Source: Balaenoptera acutorostrata (lineage: Eukaryota; Chordata; Mammalia; Artiodactyla; Balaenopteridae). Taken from it: a DNA stretch of 64,000 bases. Below the pieces are notes generated by a model. It did not search any database. It had not been told where the DNA came from and saw only the letters and a program-made list of their open reading frames with translations. The translations under genes and the position numbers were made by a program. Shown here piece after piece: positions 32,291-44,070 of the stretch (the stretch's first letter is position 1; each line of letters opens with the position of its first letter). Location of the stretch: NCBI RefSeq assembly GCF_949987535.1, contig NC_080078.1, positions 23,394,942-23,458,941 of the forward strand, in the 5' to 3' direction.

Positions 32291-33510
32291 GTTAGAGCAC
32301 AGACTACATCTGGGATCAACATGTCAAAGTCTGAGCCTCACAAGGGTCCAAGAAACTATTTTTGCTGCAATGTCTGGGTAGGAGGACCAGCACTGAGCAT
32401 GGCAGATAAGCCCATTGTAGAGGGGATCTATTATTCTGTTTCCCCCAGAACTCTCTCTTCTGGTCATTGTTCCTTTCCCAGCTCTATCCATAACATTTCA
32501 ACAAGAGCTGCCAAGTTCTTCTTTGGCCTCAAGCCACAATCAATTGGTGGGAGAGGAACTTGACCCAAGTTGGGTCAGTCAGAAGCCAAGAGGTGGCCTC
32601 TCTCTAGTTGGTACAACCATGATTTGAAAAAATCAACACCTGTGATCGCCATGTTTTCCTACCACATGGAGTAAACTTGTCCATCACGAGAGAAGGAAGC
32701 TAACACTTGCAGAGGAGCGGAAATGGCAGAACAGTGGTCCTGCTTCCAATGGTTCATCAGCCCCATTGGATGGGCCTGTGAGGCAGCCCTTCCTATGGCT
32801 GTTCAACCCTTGCTTGGATTCCATGTGCCAAAATCCCCTATTGGCCTAGGCAACTTCCAGTTGGGTTTCTGTCACTTTCAACCAAACCAAGGCATTCATG
32901 CTTCTAAGTTTCCAAAAGATAATCAGTTAGTGCCAATTATGGCTTCTCCTATTCCCTCTAGATTTGACTCCTTTCTGAAATTTCTGTTGAGCACCTAGCA
33001 TGCGTCAGTCCAAGTTATATCTAGGATGAGATGATTGAGACTTGCTCCAGAGCACTGAAATTTAGATTTGAACTTCAGTGGATTAAGAGGGCCTTGACAA
33101 ATTGGGTGAAGCTCTCAAACTTTGCAAAATAAAATAATAATAATCTTTACAATCATGTTGTCAGTCAAACCTGAAAAGAAGGGTGTCATATCATGCCGTC
33201 ACTTAATTTTGGTTGAGAAATATGGGCAAAAAAAGGTGACTCACTTTTTTGTTTATCCTAAGATTTAATGCAGAGTTGTTAGCAAAACTGAAATTATATT
33301 AAATACCTCCAACCTAATACAAAATTTAGCTTTTCCAATTTTATAACTCTATCTTTCCATATTTTTCCTTCATTTTTTCCCTTCTGTCTACAATGAAATT
33401 TTGGTCCCCTTTTAAAGGAGATGGACTTTCAGTAGGCTGACCCTAGTGTAAATTATCTTTGGATAACTAGGGCCTCGTGCAGTTGAAATAAGCAGTTACT
33501 AGACGGTACA
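32291..33510. other. Unidentified DNA, AT-rich at its end
   Basis: Parts of 32560-32720 look like a diverged LTR ('gggtcagtcagaagccaaga') but no family is claimed. 33110-33420 is AT-rich with no named repeat. Confidence 0.4.
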
Positions 33511-33794
33511 TGATGGGAACATTTTGTGCTGCTTCCCAAGGATGAGAAATGACCAATTTCAGCCAGTACTAATGGATCCTGGGGTTCCAGAGTCCTTACC
33601 CTCATGGAACTCTCAGTCAAGCTGGAAGACTCAAACCCCTTCCAATCAAATCACAGCTTCTGTGGCCAAAGCTAGTGACAGAGGGAGAGATTCTCCAGGC
33701 CCACATTCATCCTCTCTCTGCTTTCCCCTACAAGTCCACAGGCCCGAGCAGCTGCCCTCCTTGAGGAGGCATTTTTACCATGGATACCTTCCCC

Positions 33795-34026
33795 TAGAGC
33801 AGAGCCCTGCAAACTTTTTCCGTAAAGGGCCAGAGAGTAAATATTTTAGGCTTTGCAGACCATATGGTCTCTGTTGCCACTGTTCAACTCCGCTCTTGTA
33901 GCACAAACACAGTCATAGACAATATATGAACAAATGGGCTTGGCTGTGTGACAATAAAACTTTATTTACAAAGACATGTTGCAAACTGGATTTGGCCCAC
34001 AGGCCATAGTTTGCTGGCCCTTGTTC
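33795..34026 (+). repeat. hAT-Charlie-type MITE
   Basis: The best copy of this family here: 'ctgcaaactttttccgtaaa', 'gggccagagagtaaatattt', 'gaccatatggtctctgttgc', 'gtgacaataaaactttattt' and 'ggccatagtttgctggccct'. Weak inverted terminal repeats. Confidence 0.85.
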
Positions 34027-34960
34027 TAGGACATTTGAGGGAAAGGGGTGGGCTGGTCTTAGGCCTGTTTATGACAGACACCCATCCCCCTCCCCCTGCA
34101 GGCTGCGTTTCCCAGGCTCCTGAATCAGTTAGCAGCTGGCCAGGTTAGCAGGACATTGGACAGTGGGAGGAAGAACAAAGCCAGAAAATTTCCCTCTCCC
34201 TGTCCCCCAGATTCAGTCAGCCTCTCAGACAGAATCCCTGCCTTTTCCAAGGCTCCATCCCCTACAAGACATATGTGCCATGGTTCCAGCTTCTTCTAGA
34301 AGACCCAGCCCTGGGCTCTGCCAACCCCATTCCCTCCTTTTGTCCTTCCAGCCTTCCTGCTTTGGGTTTCATCACAGGCCTCCACTTGGCTCCCAAAGCT
34401 CTTCCTTCTTGTGTGTTACCAATCCCCTGTGTATATAAATTCCCTCAGTTTAAAAAACTTGGAGTAGTTTCTTTTCTTTTCTTTCCCCCCCCCCCCCCCC
34501 TCTGATTGGACCTTGGCTGATCCAGGAGGCAATGATTATGCCTTTGCTCTCCAAAAGCAAAGAGTGCGGAGAAACATTGCTGGGTGGGCCTGAGCAGGTT
34601 TCAAAGATGCTATCCTTTCCTGGCTCTGTTGGAAGAAATAATGAGTTTAGCAGAGAAAGCACTTTGCTTTGAGAGTGAACCTTTCAGCAGTGCTTGACCT
34701 GAGCTGATGGGTGGTGTGCGGTGGAAAGCTGCACCGTTTGGCTACTGTGGAAGGGACACAGGAAGGGGGTGAGGAGGGAAGCGGGGGACGGAGGACGGAG
34801 TGCTGTCCATAGGAGGCTGCATGGACGCCCCCCACGGCCAGGTTCTGTTCAACGCAAAAAATAGTAACTACCATAACGCTATGTGTCATGCGCTAAAATT
34901 AACAAAATGATCATAAATACACTGAAAGCTAAGCACTTCGCATACTTTCTTGGTGTTTCC
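34027..34960. other. Unidentified DNA with a C16 run
   Basis: Holds a 16-base C run at 34485-34500 next to a CTTTT-rich tract. Small frames in this stretch show no recognised domain. Confidence 0.45.
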
Positions 34961-34964
34961 CAAA

Positions 34965-35060
34965 ACTTATTTATTAAAATTACCAATTCTCAGACCCCAC
35001 TGCAGTTTTATTGACTCAGAGATAAAGCCAAGAAGTTGCATTTTGAAAAACAGCAAAGTG
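34965..35060 (+). repeat. MER5-type fragment
   Basis: 'ttattaaaattaccaattct', 'cagaccccactgcagtttta' and 'agaagttgcattttgaaaaa' resemble a MER5 middle section. Confidence 0.5.
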
Positions 35061-35084
35061 ACCAGCTGACCAAGTAAGTTGGGG

Positions 35085-35260
35085 ACAAACTGTCATTTCA
35101 TTTCACATGACGTCATATTTGCGAAGCGCATACTCTGTTCCCCATTTTATAGTTGGGGAAACTAAAATGCAGGGAGGAAAAGGGGATTCAGAAGGGCCCC
35201 GCGGCTAGGGAATAACAGAGCTTGATTCAAACCCAGGTCTGTTTCACTCCAAAGCCCAGA
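35085..35260 (-). repeat. MIR SINE
   Basis: 'ccccattttatagttgggga', 'aactaaaatgcagggaggaa' and 'tgattcaaacccaggtctgt' are antisense MIR. Confidence 0.8.
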
Positions 35261-35639
35261 GGACTCATCCGGGTTCATCGACAACTTCTGACAAGCCGCA
35301 CGCTTTCTGCACATCTCTGTCCTCACAAAACCCTGTGGGGTGCGGGTTATCATCTTGGGAATAATAGGAGATGGAACGGGGGTTTGACCCAGCTCCGTCC
35401 AGCCTCCTGCCCCTGCCCTCACCCACCCTTCTTTTGGTCCCTACTTCTCACCTGTGTTCCTGCTTCTCTGCACTTTCAGGTCCACGCCCATCACCTAGTG
35501 GATCGTGGCCCAGGGGGCATTGTCTGAGCCCTGCCCTCTCCAGGTCTGTGTCCTGGGACAGGAGACTAAGGAAACACGAATGAGAGGATTGTATATGGGT
35601 GCTAAATCTCCCAATCTTCCCAAGCCCATGAAGGAAGTC
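35261..35639. other. Unidentified DNA
   Basis: No repeat or gene recognised. Confidence 0.4.
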
Positions 35640-35775
35640 CTATCAGGAGTCTCATTTCACAGATGAGGAAGCAGAGGCACAAAGTTTTAAGTCACTTGCC
35701 CAAGGTCACACAGCTGGGACTGAAACCCAGACAGACCAGCTGCCAAGCCCACTCTTAACACTATGGTGTGATGCC
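35640..35775 (-). repeat. MIR SINE
   Basis: 'tttcacagatgaggaagcag', 'aggcacaaagttttaagtca', 'cttgcccaaggtcacacagc' and 'ccactcttaacactatggtg'. Confidence 0.92.
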
Positions 35776-35966
35776 TTGGGGGAGTGAAGCAGTGTCTGGC
35801 CAAGTGTTAGAGAACATCATTCTAAAATGAGGGAAACCCAGGTCAGTTTTCAAGCTCCCTCCATGCCTCTCTGTCTTTATGGTGGTTCCTGAGCCTTTCA
35901 TAACATCTCTCCTAAATATTCCAGCCTCATCTCAGCCATACTACTGGGGGTATAAGGAATAGGGTC

Positions 35967-36469
35967 TCCAAGGTAGAAACTCAAAAGAAAGGAAGATATA
36001 CATCAACACAGACTTCCCATGAATGTTCACAGAAGTACTATTCGTAATGACCAAGAAGAGGAGGTGACGTAAATGCCTATCATGTAGTGAATAGAGGAAA
36101 AAAATAGATGAGCTACATACACACACTGGGAAACTACTCACAATGAAAAGGAATAAAACACTTATGCTAAATGAAAGATGCCAGATGCAAAAAACAAACA
36201 AACACATAACTGTGTGATTTCATTTATCTAAAATGACCAGAAAAGGCAGATCTATGGACACAAACTAGTGATGGCTGGGGCTGGAGATGGGGATGAGGAT
36301 TAACTGGAAATGAGCATAAAGGATCCTTTGGGATGGTAAAAATGATCTAAAACTGAACTTCGATGATGGTTATCAGTGCTGTATATTTGTTAAAAATCAT
36401 TGAATTATACAATTAAAATGGGTAAACTTTATGGTATGTAGATGATGCCTCAATAAAGCCGCTTAAAAA
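35967..36469 (+). mobile_element. LINE-1 3' end, TSD-flanked
   Basis: L1M-type end: 'gttcacagaagtactattcg', 'ctactcacaatgaaaaggaa', 'tatacaattaaaatgggtaa' and 'gatgcctcaataaagcc'. A 9-bp repeat 'aatagggtc' flanks it (35958-35966; 36470-36478). Confidence 0.88.
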
Positions 36470-36478
36470 AATAGGGTC

Positions 36479-36939
36479 AGAGGCTAAAAGGGAACCATTG
36501 TCACCCTTGAATCCAGCCATGCGGCCCACAGCCTCTAGAAGGCACCCAGAGAGAAATCTCCAAGGACAAAAGTTGGGAAAACAAAAGCTGGTCCTCCCCA
36601 CACCCAGAGCCTCTCTCTCCAGTGGGGGCCAGGGATTTGTTTTCTTAAGGGAGGTAACATGTTCTCCTGTCCTCTCCAGACCCTCTCCCTTGGACACTCC
36701 CCAATGTTCAAAACAAGCATTGCCTTGGAAGTCTTTCTCCAGATGGATCAGGCAGGCCCTCAGAAAGCAAGGTCCCAGCAAGTGCTTGCAGTGTGTGTCT
36801 AGATGCTTTTCTGCTTATGATGGGGGCAGCTAGCCAGACAGGCAGGGGGGAATCCAAGGACCCAGGCCTGGTGGGGTTGGGGTAGGGGGGGCAGTTCTCT
36901 CACACAAGGTCAAGCAGAAGATAGACTGAGAAGCATCCG
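36479..36939. other. Unidentified DNA
   Basis: No repeat recognised. Overlapping 111- and 122-codon frames on opposite strands lack recognised domains. Confidence 0.4.
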
Positions 36940-37960
36940 TTGGATTTCAGGCACTAAGGTCACAAGCAAACTTAACAAGAATGTGGAGCTTACATTCTAG
37001 GAAGGAAGTTTATTCATTATCTACTGCCACGTAACAAATTACCATAAAACTTAGCTTCTTAAAACATCACACACTTCTTATCTCACAGTTTCTGTGGGTT
37101 GGGGAGTCTGGGTACAGCTTAGCTGGCTCCTCTGCTCAGGGTCTCTCACAAGTTGTAATCGAGGTGTCGGCCAGGCTGGGGTCTCATCTGAAGACTCAGC
37201 TGGGGAAGGATCCACTTCCAACCCCACATGTTGTTGGCAGAATTCAGTTCCATGAAAGGTTGTTGTACTGAGGGCCTCAGCTCCTTGCTGGGTGTTGCCT
37301 CAGGTCTCTCTCAATTCCTTGCCACGTGGGCCTCTCCACACAGCTGCTGGCTTCATCAAAGCACGCCAGCTGAGAAAGCGATAGGGAGAGAGCTGGCTAC
37401 CAAGATGGAAGTCACAATCTAATCACAGAACTGCTCTCCCCTCAATGTGGTCGTGATCTATTGGCTAGAAGCAAGTTAGTCCCTGGGAGGGGATTACACA
37501 AGGGCATGAATACAAGGAGGAGGGCACCACTGGGGGACTTATCAGAGACTGCCTGCCCCAGAGAGCAAGACAGTGCAAGAAAAAAAGTAAACTAGATTGG
37601 GTATGAGGTATGGTATATATGGAGGAAAATATAGTAAGGGATAGGGATAGGAAACATGAGGATATAATGGTAAATAATCAGTCAAGTCTTTGCTAAGAAG
37701 GCAGCATTTCAGTAAAGGGTAGAAGGGGGTGATGGCATGAGCCTGGTTTAAATTTGGGCACAAAGCCTTCTGAGCAGAGAGAACAGCAAGTGCAAAAGCC
37801 CTGAGGTGGGAGTAGGATTGGAGTGTTGAGGACCAGGAGGGAGGCTGGACTGAAGTGCGGAGAAGGTGACAAGTGATGACTCCAGGGAGGCAAGGGGAGA
37901 CTGGATCAAGCAGGTTTTGTAGGTGAGATGGGAGCTGCTGCAGGCTTTTAAGGAGGGAGC
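36940..37960 (-). repeat. L2 LINE split by an LTR
   Basis: 'gaatgtggagcttacattct' (36979) is antisense L2 and continues after the LTR with 'gcaagtgcaaaagccctgag' and 'aagtgatgactccagggagg' (37680-37960). The interruption is 36998-37558. Confidence 0.75.
36998..37558 (-). mobile_element. Antisense ERVL/MaLR-type LTR
   Basis: 'cgtaacaaattaccataaaa', 'gaggtgtcggccaggctggg', 'ttggctagaagcaagttagt' and 'aggggattacacaagggcat' occur in the expected reverse order of an LTR, ending 'gactgcctgcccca'. No matching second LTR or internal region. Confidence 0.75.
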
Positions 37961-38300
37961 AGGCATTGGATGAAGCCCCATCACAGGGAACCCCTGAATT
38001 CTCCCGCTCCACTCCGCCTCCTACTCCTGCCAGGAAGGGCGGCAGGGAAGGCTGGCTGAGGTCCAGACAGCCGGCTGGGCCCAGGCAGACAGGAGCGCAT
38101 GCAGGACCAGGCACTTCCGGAGGTGGCCTGGGTTGCCTTGGCAACAGGGGCTTCCAAAAACCTCCCCAGGGACTTCCCAGGGCAGCAGCAGGCTGGGCTC
38201 ATTTCTTGTAATCCAGCAGCATGAGAACATAAAGAAATAAATTTATTAGCACAAACAGTCCTTCGTGCTCGCGCACTTACTCTCCTTAGAATTCAGTCTG
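37961..38300. promoter_or_regulatory. GC-rich unique segment with RFX-type X-box
   Basis: A repeat-free, GC-rich stretch that contains the near-perfect palindrome 'gttgccttggcaac' (38132-38145), the known RFX X-box form GTTGCC-N-GGCAAC type, and an ETS-like 'cacttccgg' 18 bp upstream. A conserved-looking AT part follows ('ataaagaaataaatttatta'). Candidate enhancer or distal promoter. Confidence 0.4.
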
Positions 38301-38399
38301 GTACAGAGCTCCCCAGACCTCCGCATGGAGTGGATTCATGAGCGTTAACTTGGTGGGAGTGGGCCACTCTGAAGAGGACTGGGCTGTCTCCCCAACACT

Positions 38400-38510
38400 C
38401 CCTGGAATAGAGCCGAGGCTCTGTGGTGATGGCTCTGGGGTCAAATTCAGCTGTCACCTGCTAGCTGTGACCTCAGGCAAGTCACGTATCCTCTTTGATC
38501 TCCATGCTCC
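38400..38510 (+). repeat. MIR SINE fragment
   Basis: 'gtggtgatggctctggggtc', 'acctgctagctgtgacctca' and 'ggcaagtcacgtatcctctt' form a sense MIR core. Confidence 0.8.
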
Positions 38511-39484
38511 TCTCGGTCCAGTGTTTGGGAGGATTGAAGAAGTTGCTGGGCATCTTGTGCCCAGCCCCTCCTCCCATGTAGGACCAAAGCCCCTGTGTGC
38601 CCAGACCCTGACCCCCCACCTCTTCCTCCCTCCCCCGCAAACCCTCTCCCTCGTGTCCTTCACATGTGTGCCCAGCTGTCACCTCCTGGTGAGGCTCTCC
38701 CCACACTCCACATTTAAACTGCGACATCTGGAATATCCAAATGTCTTATCAATTGTAAAGAAGGGGTTAAGCTTCATCAGTGACTAGGGAATTGCAGATT
38801 AAAACCACAAGGCACACAGCCCCTTTGCAATCTACACATTTTTCATTTTCTCCCCTCTCTCCCCTCTCGTCCCCTCAGCCCCTTGCAATCTTGCTGCAGG
38901 CTCTAAAGCAGCCCTTCATGAAGACCACCACTGACCTCCAGGTCACCCAAGGTTACTAAGCCACATTTGAATCCAGTTTAGATCCTGCCTTTTCCATATC
39001 CTCACACACAGAATGCGATACAGACTCTATAAATGCTTCACAAGGGATCTCTTCCCAAGGCCAAAGTGAAAGTCATGTGAAGGTCATAAGCAAACTCATT
39101 TGGGACCGTCCAAGATCCTTCTCTGCTCATGCCCCCACCATACACACCCCTGCATGCACGTGCACACAGACACACACACACACACACCCTGCTCCCCAGC
39201 CCTCCTAGAAACCAAACGTCTCTGGATGGGGAGACACCCCAGAAGTCCTCAAGCTGGGTTCACTCTTGATCAGACACCTCCGGTTGAGCTTCATAAATCA
39301 CCACTGTGCGGTCTGGTTGGATTTCCTCAGATAGCTGCCTGCCAGAGCTCACGCACAGCGAGATAGGGCACCACAGCCTTCCCAACCAGCCTCTCCGGGG
39401 GCTCTCCTCACTGCGTTCCCCTGGAAACGCCCCTCAGCTCTTCCCCCCAGGGTCTCATGTTAGATGAAACAGACCGCATATTAG
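38511..39484. other. Unidentified DNA, L2-like in part
   Basis: Text at 38640-38720 and 38840-39020 has L2-like words but is too diverged to assign. A (CA)n run lies at about 39165-39187. A 149-codon frame (38338-38787) runs through the MIR and into this area, so it is not a gene. Confidence 0.4.
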
Positions 39485-39720
39485 TCCCAGAAGCTGAAGT
39501 CATCTTTCATTCAGCAGTTATACCCGACTGACCCAGGAGGGATACTGGGGCTCCAGAAATGGATGAGACACAGGCCTGTGTGCCTCAGTTTCTCTCTATG
39601 GAAGTGGAGCTAATGACAGTGCCTGCTTCACCAAGTCCCAGTGAAAAAGATTAAATGAGATTTAGCACAATGCCTTGCACATAGTAGGTGTTCAATAAAC
39701 TGAAGTGCTGGTGTATATCC
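39485..39720. repeat. L2 fragment followed by MIR
   Basis: 39485-39575 is antisense L2-like ('tactggggctccagaaatgg'); 39580-39720 is sense MIR ('tgcctcagtttctctctatg', 'cttgcacatagtaggtgttc'). Confidence 0.75.
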
Positions 39721-39894
39721 TTAGAAGGGACAGGCTTACAACATTAATACGTTCTCATAGGGTGTCAGCTGAAGTTAAAGGCACACATGGGCAGCAGAGC
39801 TGGCTCTGTGGCTGTGGACCATGACCACTGCATCACCTACCAGGTTCAAATGCAATAACAGGTACCAAATGCATCACACAGGGTTTGGCACTAG

Positions 39895-40195
39895 TCATCA
39901 TTTTATTACTACTGCTATGACTTTTAACTAATATTTATTAAGCACAGTTGCCCAGCACTGTTCTAAGTACTTTATTAACACATCTAATCCTCAAACAACC
40001 CTATGAAATGAGTATTATTATGATTTATTTTATTTTTATTGTTATTATCATAATCTTCACCATTTACAAATATGGAAATGAAAACACAAAGAGGTTAATT
40101 TCTCTGTGGTATCTCAGAGAGTTACACCACAGAGTCGGGGTTTGAACCCAGGCAGTCTGACTCCCAAACTCTCAGTCATAACCACGTGTTCTGCT
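39895..40195 (-). repeat. MIR SINE
   Basis: 'atttattaagcacagttgcc', 'ctgttctaagtactttatta', 'ccatttacaaatatggaaat' and 'gtcggggtttgaacccaggc' with an AT-rich expansion in the middle (40018-40052). Confidence 0.9.
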
Positions 40196-40574
40196 GTTAT
40201 TTTTACACACCCTGCCTACCTCATTAGGTTGGGCAAGGATCAAATGGTAAAATCCAAAATCACACGGACATTCAGTTGAAAAATGGAAAAATCAGTATTT
40301 AAGCAAAGCTCATATTTTATCCAAAATTCACCTTGAAAATCCCTTATATCATCCATAAAACATGGTTCTAAGTCTTACTATACTACCTCACCCAGCCAGT
40401 TTTTCCTCCAGCATTGAAATAGAATGCTGATCCTTCAGTTAAACACCTAAAAAACACCTGGTTGGGGGTTGTTTGGCTGGGAGATATCTGGGCTAAGCTT
40501 GCACAGTTTAATTCCCAGTAAATTGAATGGGTGTGTGATCCACCATTCTGTGTGTGGATTTGCTGCATCATGAC
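40196..40574. other. Unidentified DNA
   Basis: No repeat or gene recognised. Confidence 0.4.
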
Positions 40575-40800
40575 AATACTGCCTAACCCTTACCTGCCTC
40601 TTACCACGTGTCATGTCTCTCATTCTGTGTGTTTCGCATGTGTGGATGCACTTAATCCCCCCATCAGCCCCAGGAGGTAGGTACTGTTACTGTCATTCTC
40701 ATCTTACACATGGGGAAACTGAGGCACGGGGTTTCAAGCACTTGTCCGACATCATCCAGCTGGATTTGATCCCAGACACTCTAGCTCCAGGGGACATGTG
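40575..40800 (-). repeat. MIR-type SINE
   Basis: 'cttaccacgtgtcatgtctc', 'cccaggaggtaggtactgtt' and 'cacatggggaaactgaggca' follow antisense MIR order. Confidence 0.75.
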
Positions 40801-41564
40801 ACAAACCTTCTCTCCAAGGATCCCAAGGTGAAAAGTGATTATAACTCCCTTCCCCCACTTCTCGCCCCCAGCCAGCTTCCTCCCTGACCCAGTTGCCTCC
40901 AAAGAGCCTGTTGGTCTCTGGAAAGAAGCAGTCTTGTTGAATCTTCTCTGAAAGCTAATTCGGCCATTTACTCTCAATTTGTAGCGGATGCTGTCGTCTC
41001 TCAGATTTCAAAGAAGATGAATGCATGGGTCAAATTGAATTTAAAAATTTAATTGAATAAGACAGAACCAGACAGCTTGATGGAAGACTTTGATCCGATA
41101 AAGGGAGAGTAGAAATACGTGCTCCTAAGGCCGGGGTGTGATGGGGAGCTGTCTGGACCTCGTCTAGCCTCTCCTCATCTGCAGGAAAACCAGTTATGCC
41201 AATTAAGGGTGAGATTGCCCTGGGGTGGTGTAGGGAAGACTGTTCCAAGGCATTTACCAGATTACATGTCCCAAAACAGGCTGGCAGCCCTCCCACCGTC
41301 CCGTCCACCCCTGTCTCCAGACCAACCCAATTCTGAGCCCCTGTAAGTCAGGGACCTCGTCTCAGACATCACAAGACCCCTGTGTCCTGGCCACTATAGG
41401 ACCCTACAGAAGAGATATTAAGAAACAGAGAGAGAACGATTAAACCAGCAGCCCATGGGGAGATCCCAGCCTACAGACTTTTTCACTATGCATAAAGGTT
41501 TGTTTACTTTTTTAATTAGGAAATTTCCCATTTTAAAATCCATATTTGCAGCTTCCCTTTAAAC
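40801..41564. other. Unidentified DNA
   Basis: No repeat or gene recognised. Opposed 75- and 92-codon frames at 41030-41346 have no recognised domain. Confidence 0.4.
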
Positions 41565-41895
41565 ATTGCTACTCAAAGTGAGGCCCACGGACCGGGAGCA
41601 TTGGCACCAAGTCGGAGCTTGTCAGAAATGCAGACTCTCAGGTCCCACCCCAGACATTCTCTACTGGAATTAATACGTTAATGTTAAAGTTTGAGAAAAA
41701 CTTGCTTTAAAACAGTGGTTCTCACCCCTGGCTGCACATCAGACTCACCTGAAGAGCTTTTTAAAAATCCAGATACTCAGGTCCCACTCCATCCCTTTCC
41801 TTCAGAATCTCTGGGGGTGAGACCCAGGCATCGGCAGTTTTTAAAGCTCCCAGGTGATTCCAATGGGTGACCAAGCTCGAGAACCAGTAGATTAA
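41565..41895 (+). repeat. Two adjacent MER5-type elements
   Basis: First 41565-41700 ('ctactcaaagtgaggcccac', 'cagaaatgcagactctcagg'); second 41710-41895 ('agtggttctcacccctggct', 'gcacatcagactcacctgaa', 'gaccaagctcgagaaccagt'). Confidence 0.88.
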
Positions 41896-42129
41896 AATCA
41901 GAATATCCAGCAACATTGGGTTTTTATCCCCACATAGCAAAAAGGGGCTGGGGCTGAGGAGCCATTCACCAACCCCACCTGGCCTCGACATGCATTTTCA
42001 TAACCTGCCAGGTACCATGTGCCTGTGATGCCCGACCTAATTACATGCTTGAGGTTCCTGAAGCTCTTCTCCTCCTGGGACCCTCTCCCTACCTTCCCAT
42101 CCCTCCTTCTTTTAGGAGGGCCATTAGCA

Positions 42130-42745
42130 AGATGCAGCCAAGCAGTTTCTAATAAAGTAAATGTGCATGAAATACATGCCCCAGCAATTCCACTCCTAGA
42201 TTTACATCCAACAGAAGCAAATGCACATGCCCACAAAAAGACTTGTACAAGAACACTCATAACAACGTTTTTCGTAATAGCTCAAGCTGGAAACAACCCA
42301 AATGACCATCAACAGAAGAAAGGATAAGCAAATCATGGTACATCCATTCAATGGAATACATCTCAGCAATAAAAGGGAGCAAACTATTGATCCATGCAAA
42401 ACATGGATGAATCTCAAAAACTTTATTTATGTAGAGGGAAAAAAAGCCAAACACAAAAGCATACATGCTGGAGGATTTCATTTCTATGAAACTCTTTTAA
42501 ACTGCAAAACAAAGATATGGTGAAATAAACCAGAATAGTGGTTGCTTCTGCAGTGGAAGGAGGGTGTTGACTGGACAGGGTCATGACAGAACTTTCTGGA
42601 GTGGTGTTAATATTCTGTACCTTAACCTGGTGATGGTTACATGGGTGTACACATTTGTCAGAACTCATCAAGCTATACTGTTAAGATCTGTGTGTTTTAC
42701 CCTATGGGAATTTTACTTCAATAAAGAAAAAAATTTAACCACTAA
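42130..42745 (+). mobile_element. LINE-1 3' end
   Basis: Degenerate ORF2 end ('ccagcaattccactcctaga', 'aatgaccatcaacagaagaa', 'gtacatccattcaatggaat') then 3' UTR ('ggttacatgggtgtacacat', 'tttacttcaataaagaaaaa'). Stop codons break every frame. Confidence 0.9.
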
Positions 42746-42769
42746 TTTAAAAAAATCTGTCAAGAGGCA

Positions 42770-42855
42770 GTGTGAGGTGGTGGAATGCGTGTGAGCTTAG
42801 GAATTTGAGTCTTGACTCCTCTACTTTCAGCCTTAGAGATCTCAGGCAAGGGAGG
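42770..42855 (+). repeat. MIR SINE fragment
   Basis: 'gaatttgagtcttgactcct' and 'ttagagatctcaggcaaggg' resemble the sense MIR core. Confidence 0.5.
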
Positions 42856-43563
42856 CAAGAACTGGGAACAATATCACCATGTGAACACAATTGCTTAGCT
42901 ACCCAGTTCCTTTCTCCCTTGCTGACTCTGACTGAACAGGGATGAAAACCAAATATTCACTTTCCCAGCCTCCCTCACAGCTGGGAGTAGTCATATGATC
43001 AGATACCAAAATATGTAGATAGATGTCAAAGAGATATTTTACATTTCTGGTTAAAAATAAATAAAAGAAACAGCTGTAGCTGGTTCTATCCTTCTCTCTC
43101 CCTCCTTCTTGCATTGAAAACAAATATAATGCCTGGAGCAGGGGCAGCCCTCTTTTGACCATGAGGCAACAAGCAATTCGAAAAAGCTGAAGGAACTCAG
43201 AAATACTGTCCCTGACACTGCTGAAGGGCTAAACCAAAGTCAGGAGCTGCCTACTTCCAGGCTTCTTCTTCTGTGAGAGAAATAACCCCCTGTTTGCTTA
43301 GGCCACTGTGAGTCAGGCTCTAAGTTCCTTGTAGCTGAAAGCACCCCTAACTACCCACCAGCAAGGACTTCCTGGAGGAGTAAGTAAGATAATCTTTGTT
43401 AAATCATAAAACCATGTGCCAGACATACATGCGGTGCTCAGTGCATGTATGCACTCTCCTCCCAAACCCCCTTTCAGGAATGTGGACACTTTTGACAGTG
43501 AAAACATATGATTGGTTGAAGAGGATTTTTCCCCCTAATTAATGAATAGGTAATATAGGTAGG
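42856..43563. other. Possible LTR relic and unidentified DNA
   Basis: 42895-43180 has LTR-like text ('agcctccctcacagctggga', 'gtagtcatatgatcagatac') but no family is claimed. The remainder is unidentified. Confidence 0.35.
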
Positions 43564-44070
43564 TGTGGTAGCCAGAATAATGTCCCGCTCCCAAAGATAG
43601 CCACATTCAAGTCCTCAGAATTCATAAATATGTTATGTTCATGACAAGAGAGGATTAAGATGCAGATGGAATTAAGTTTGCTCAATAGCTGACCCTGAGA
43701 TGGGGAGATTATTCTGGATTACCTGGGTGGGCCCACTGGAATCACAGTGGTCTTTAAGTGTGGAAGAGAGAGGCAGAAAAGTGAGTGTCAGAGGGATGCT
43801 ACGTGAGATAGAGTCACCTGGGCATCACTGGTTTGAAGAGGGAAGGGGCCACAAGCCAAGAAACGTGGGCAGCCTGGCTGGAAAAAGCAGGAAAACAGAT
43901 TCTCCCATAGAGCTTCCAGAAGGAATGCAGCCCTGCCAACACCTTGACTTTAGCTCAGTGAGACCCATTTCAGACGTCTGACCTCCAGAACTGTAAGTTA
44001 ATAACTTTGTGTTGTTTTACACCACTAAGTTTGTGGTGATTTGTTACAGCAGCCATAGGAAACTAATGCA
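43564..44070 (+). mobile_element. MLT1-type MaLR solo LTR
   Basis: 'gtagccagaataatgtcccg' start, 'agatggggagattattctgg', 'gcccactggaatcacagtgg', 'agccctgccaacaccttgac' and 'gttttacaccactaagtttg' in order, end 'ggaaactaatgca'. Confidence 0.9.

Noticed and set aside
37542..38144. 200-codon minus-strand frame
   Set aside because: It crosses the end of an LTR, an L2 relic and unique GC-rich DNA, so it cannot be one ancestral exon. No domain was seen.
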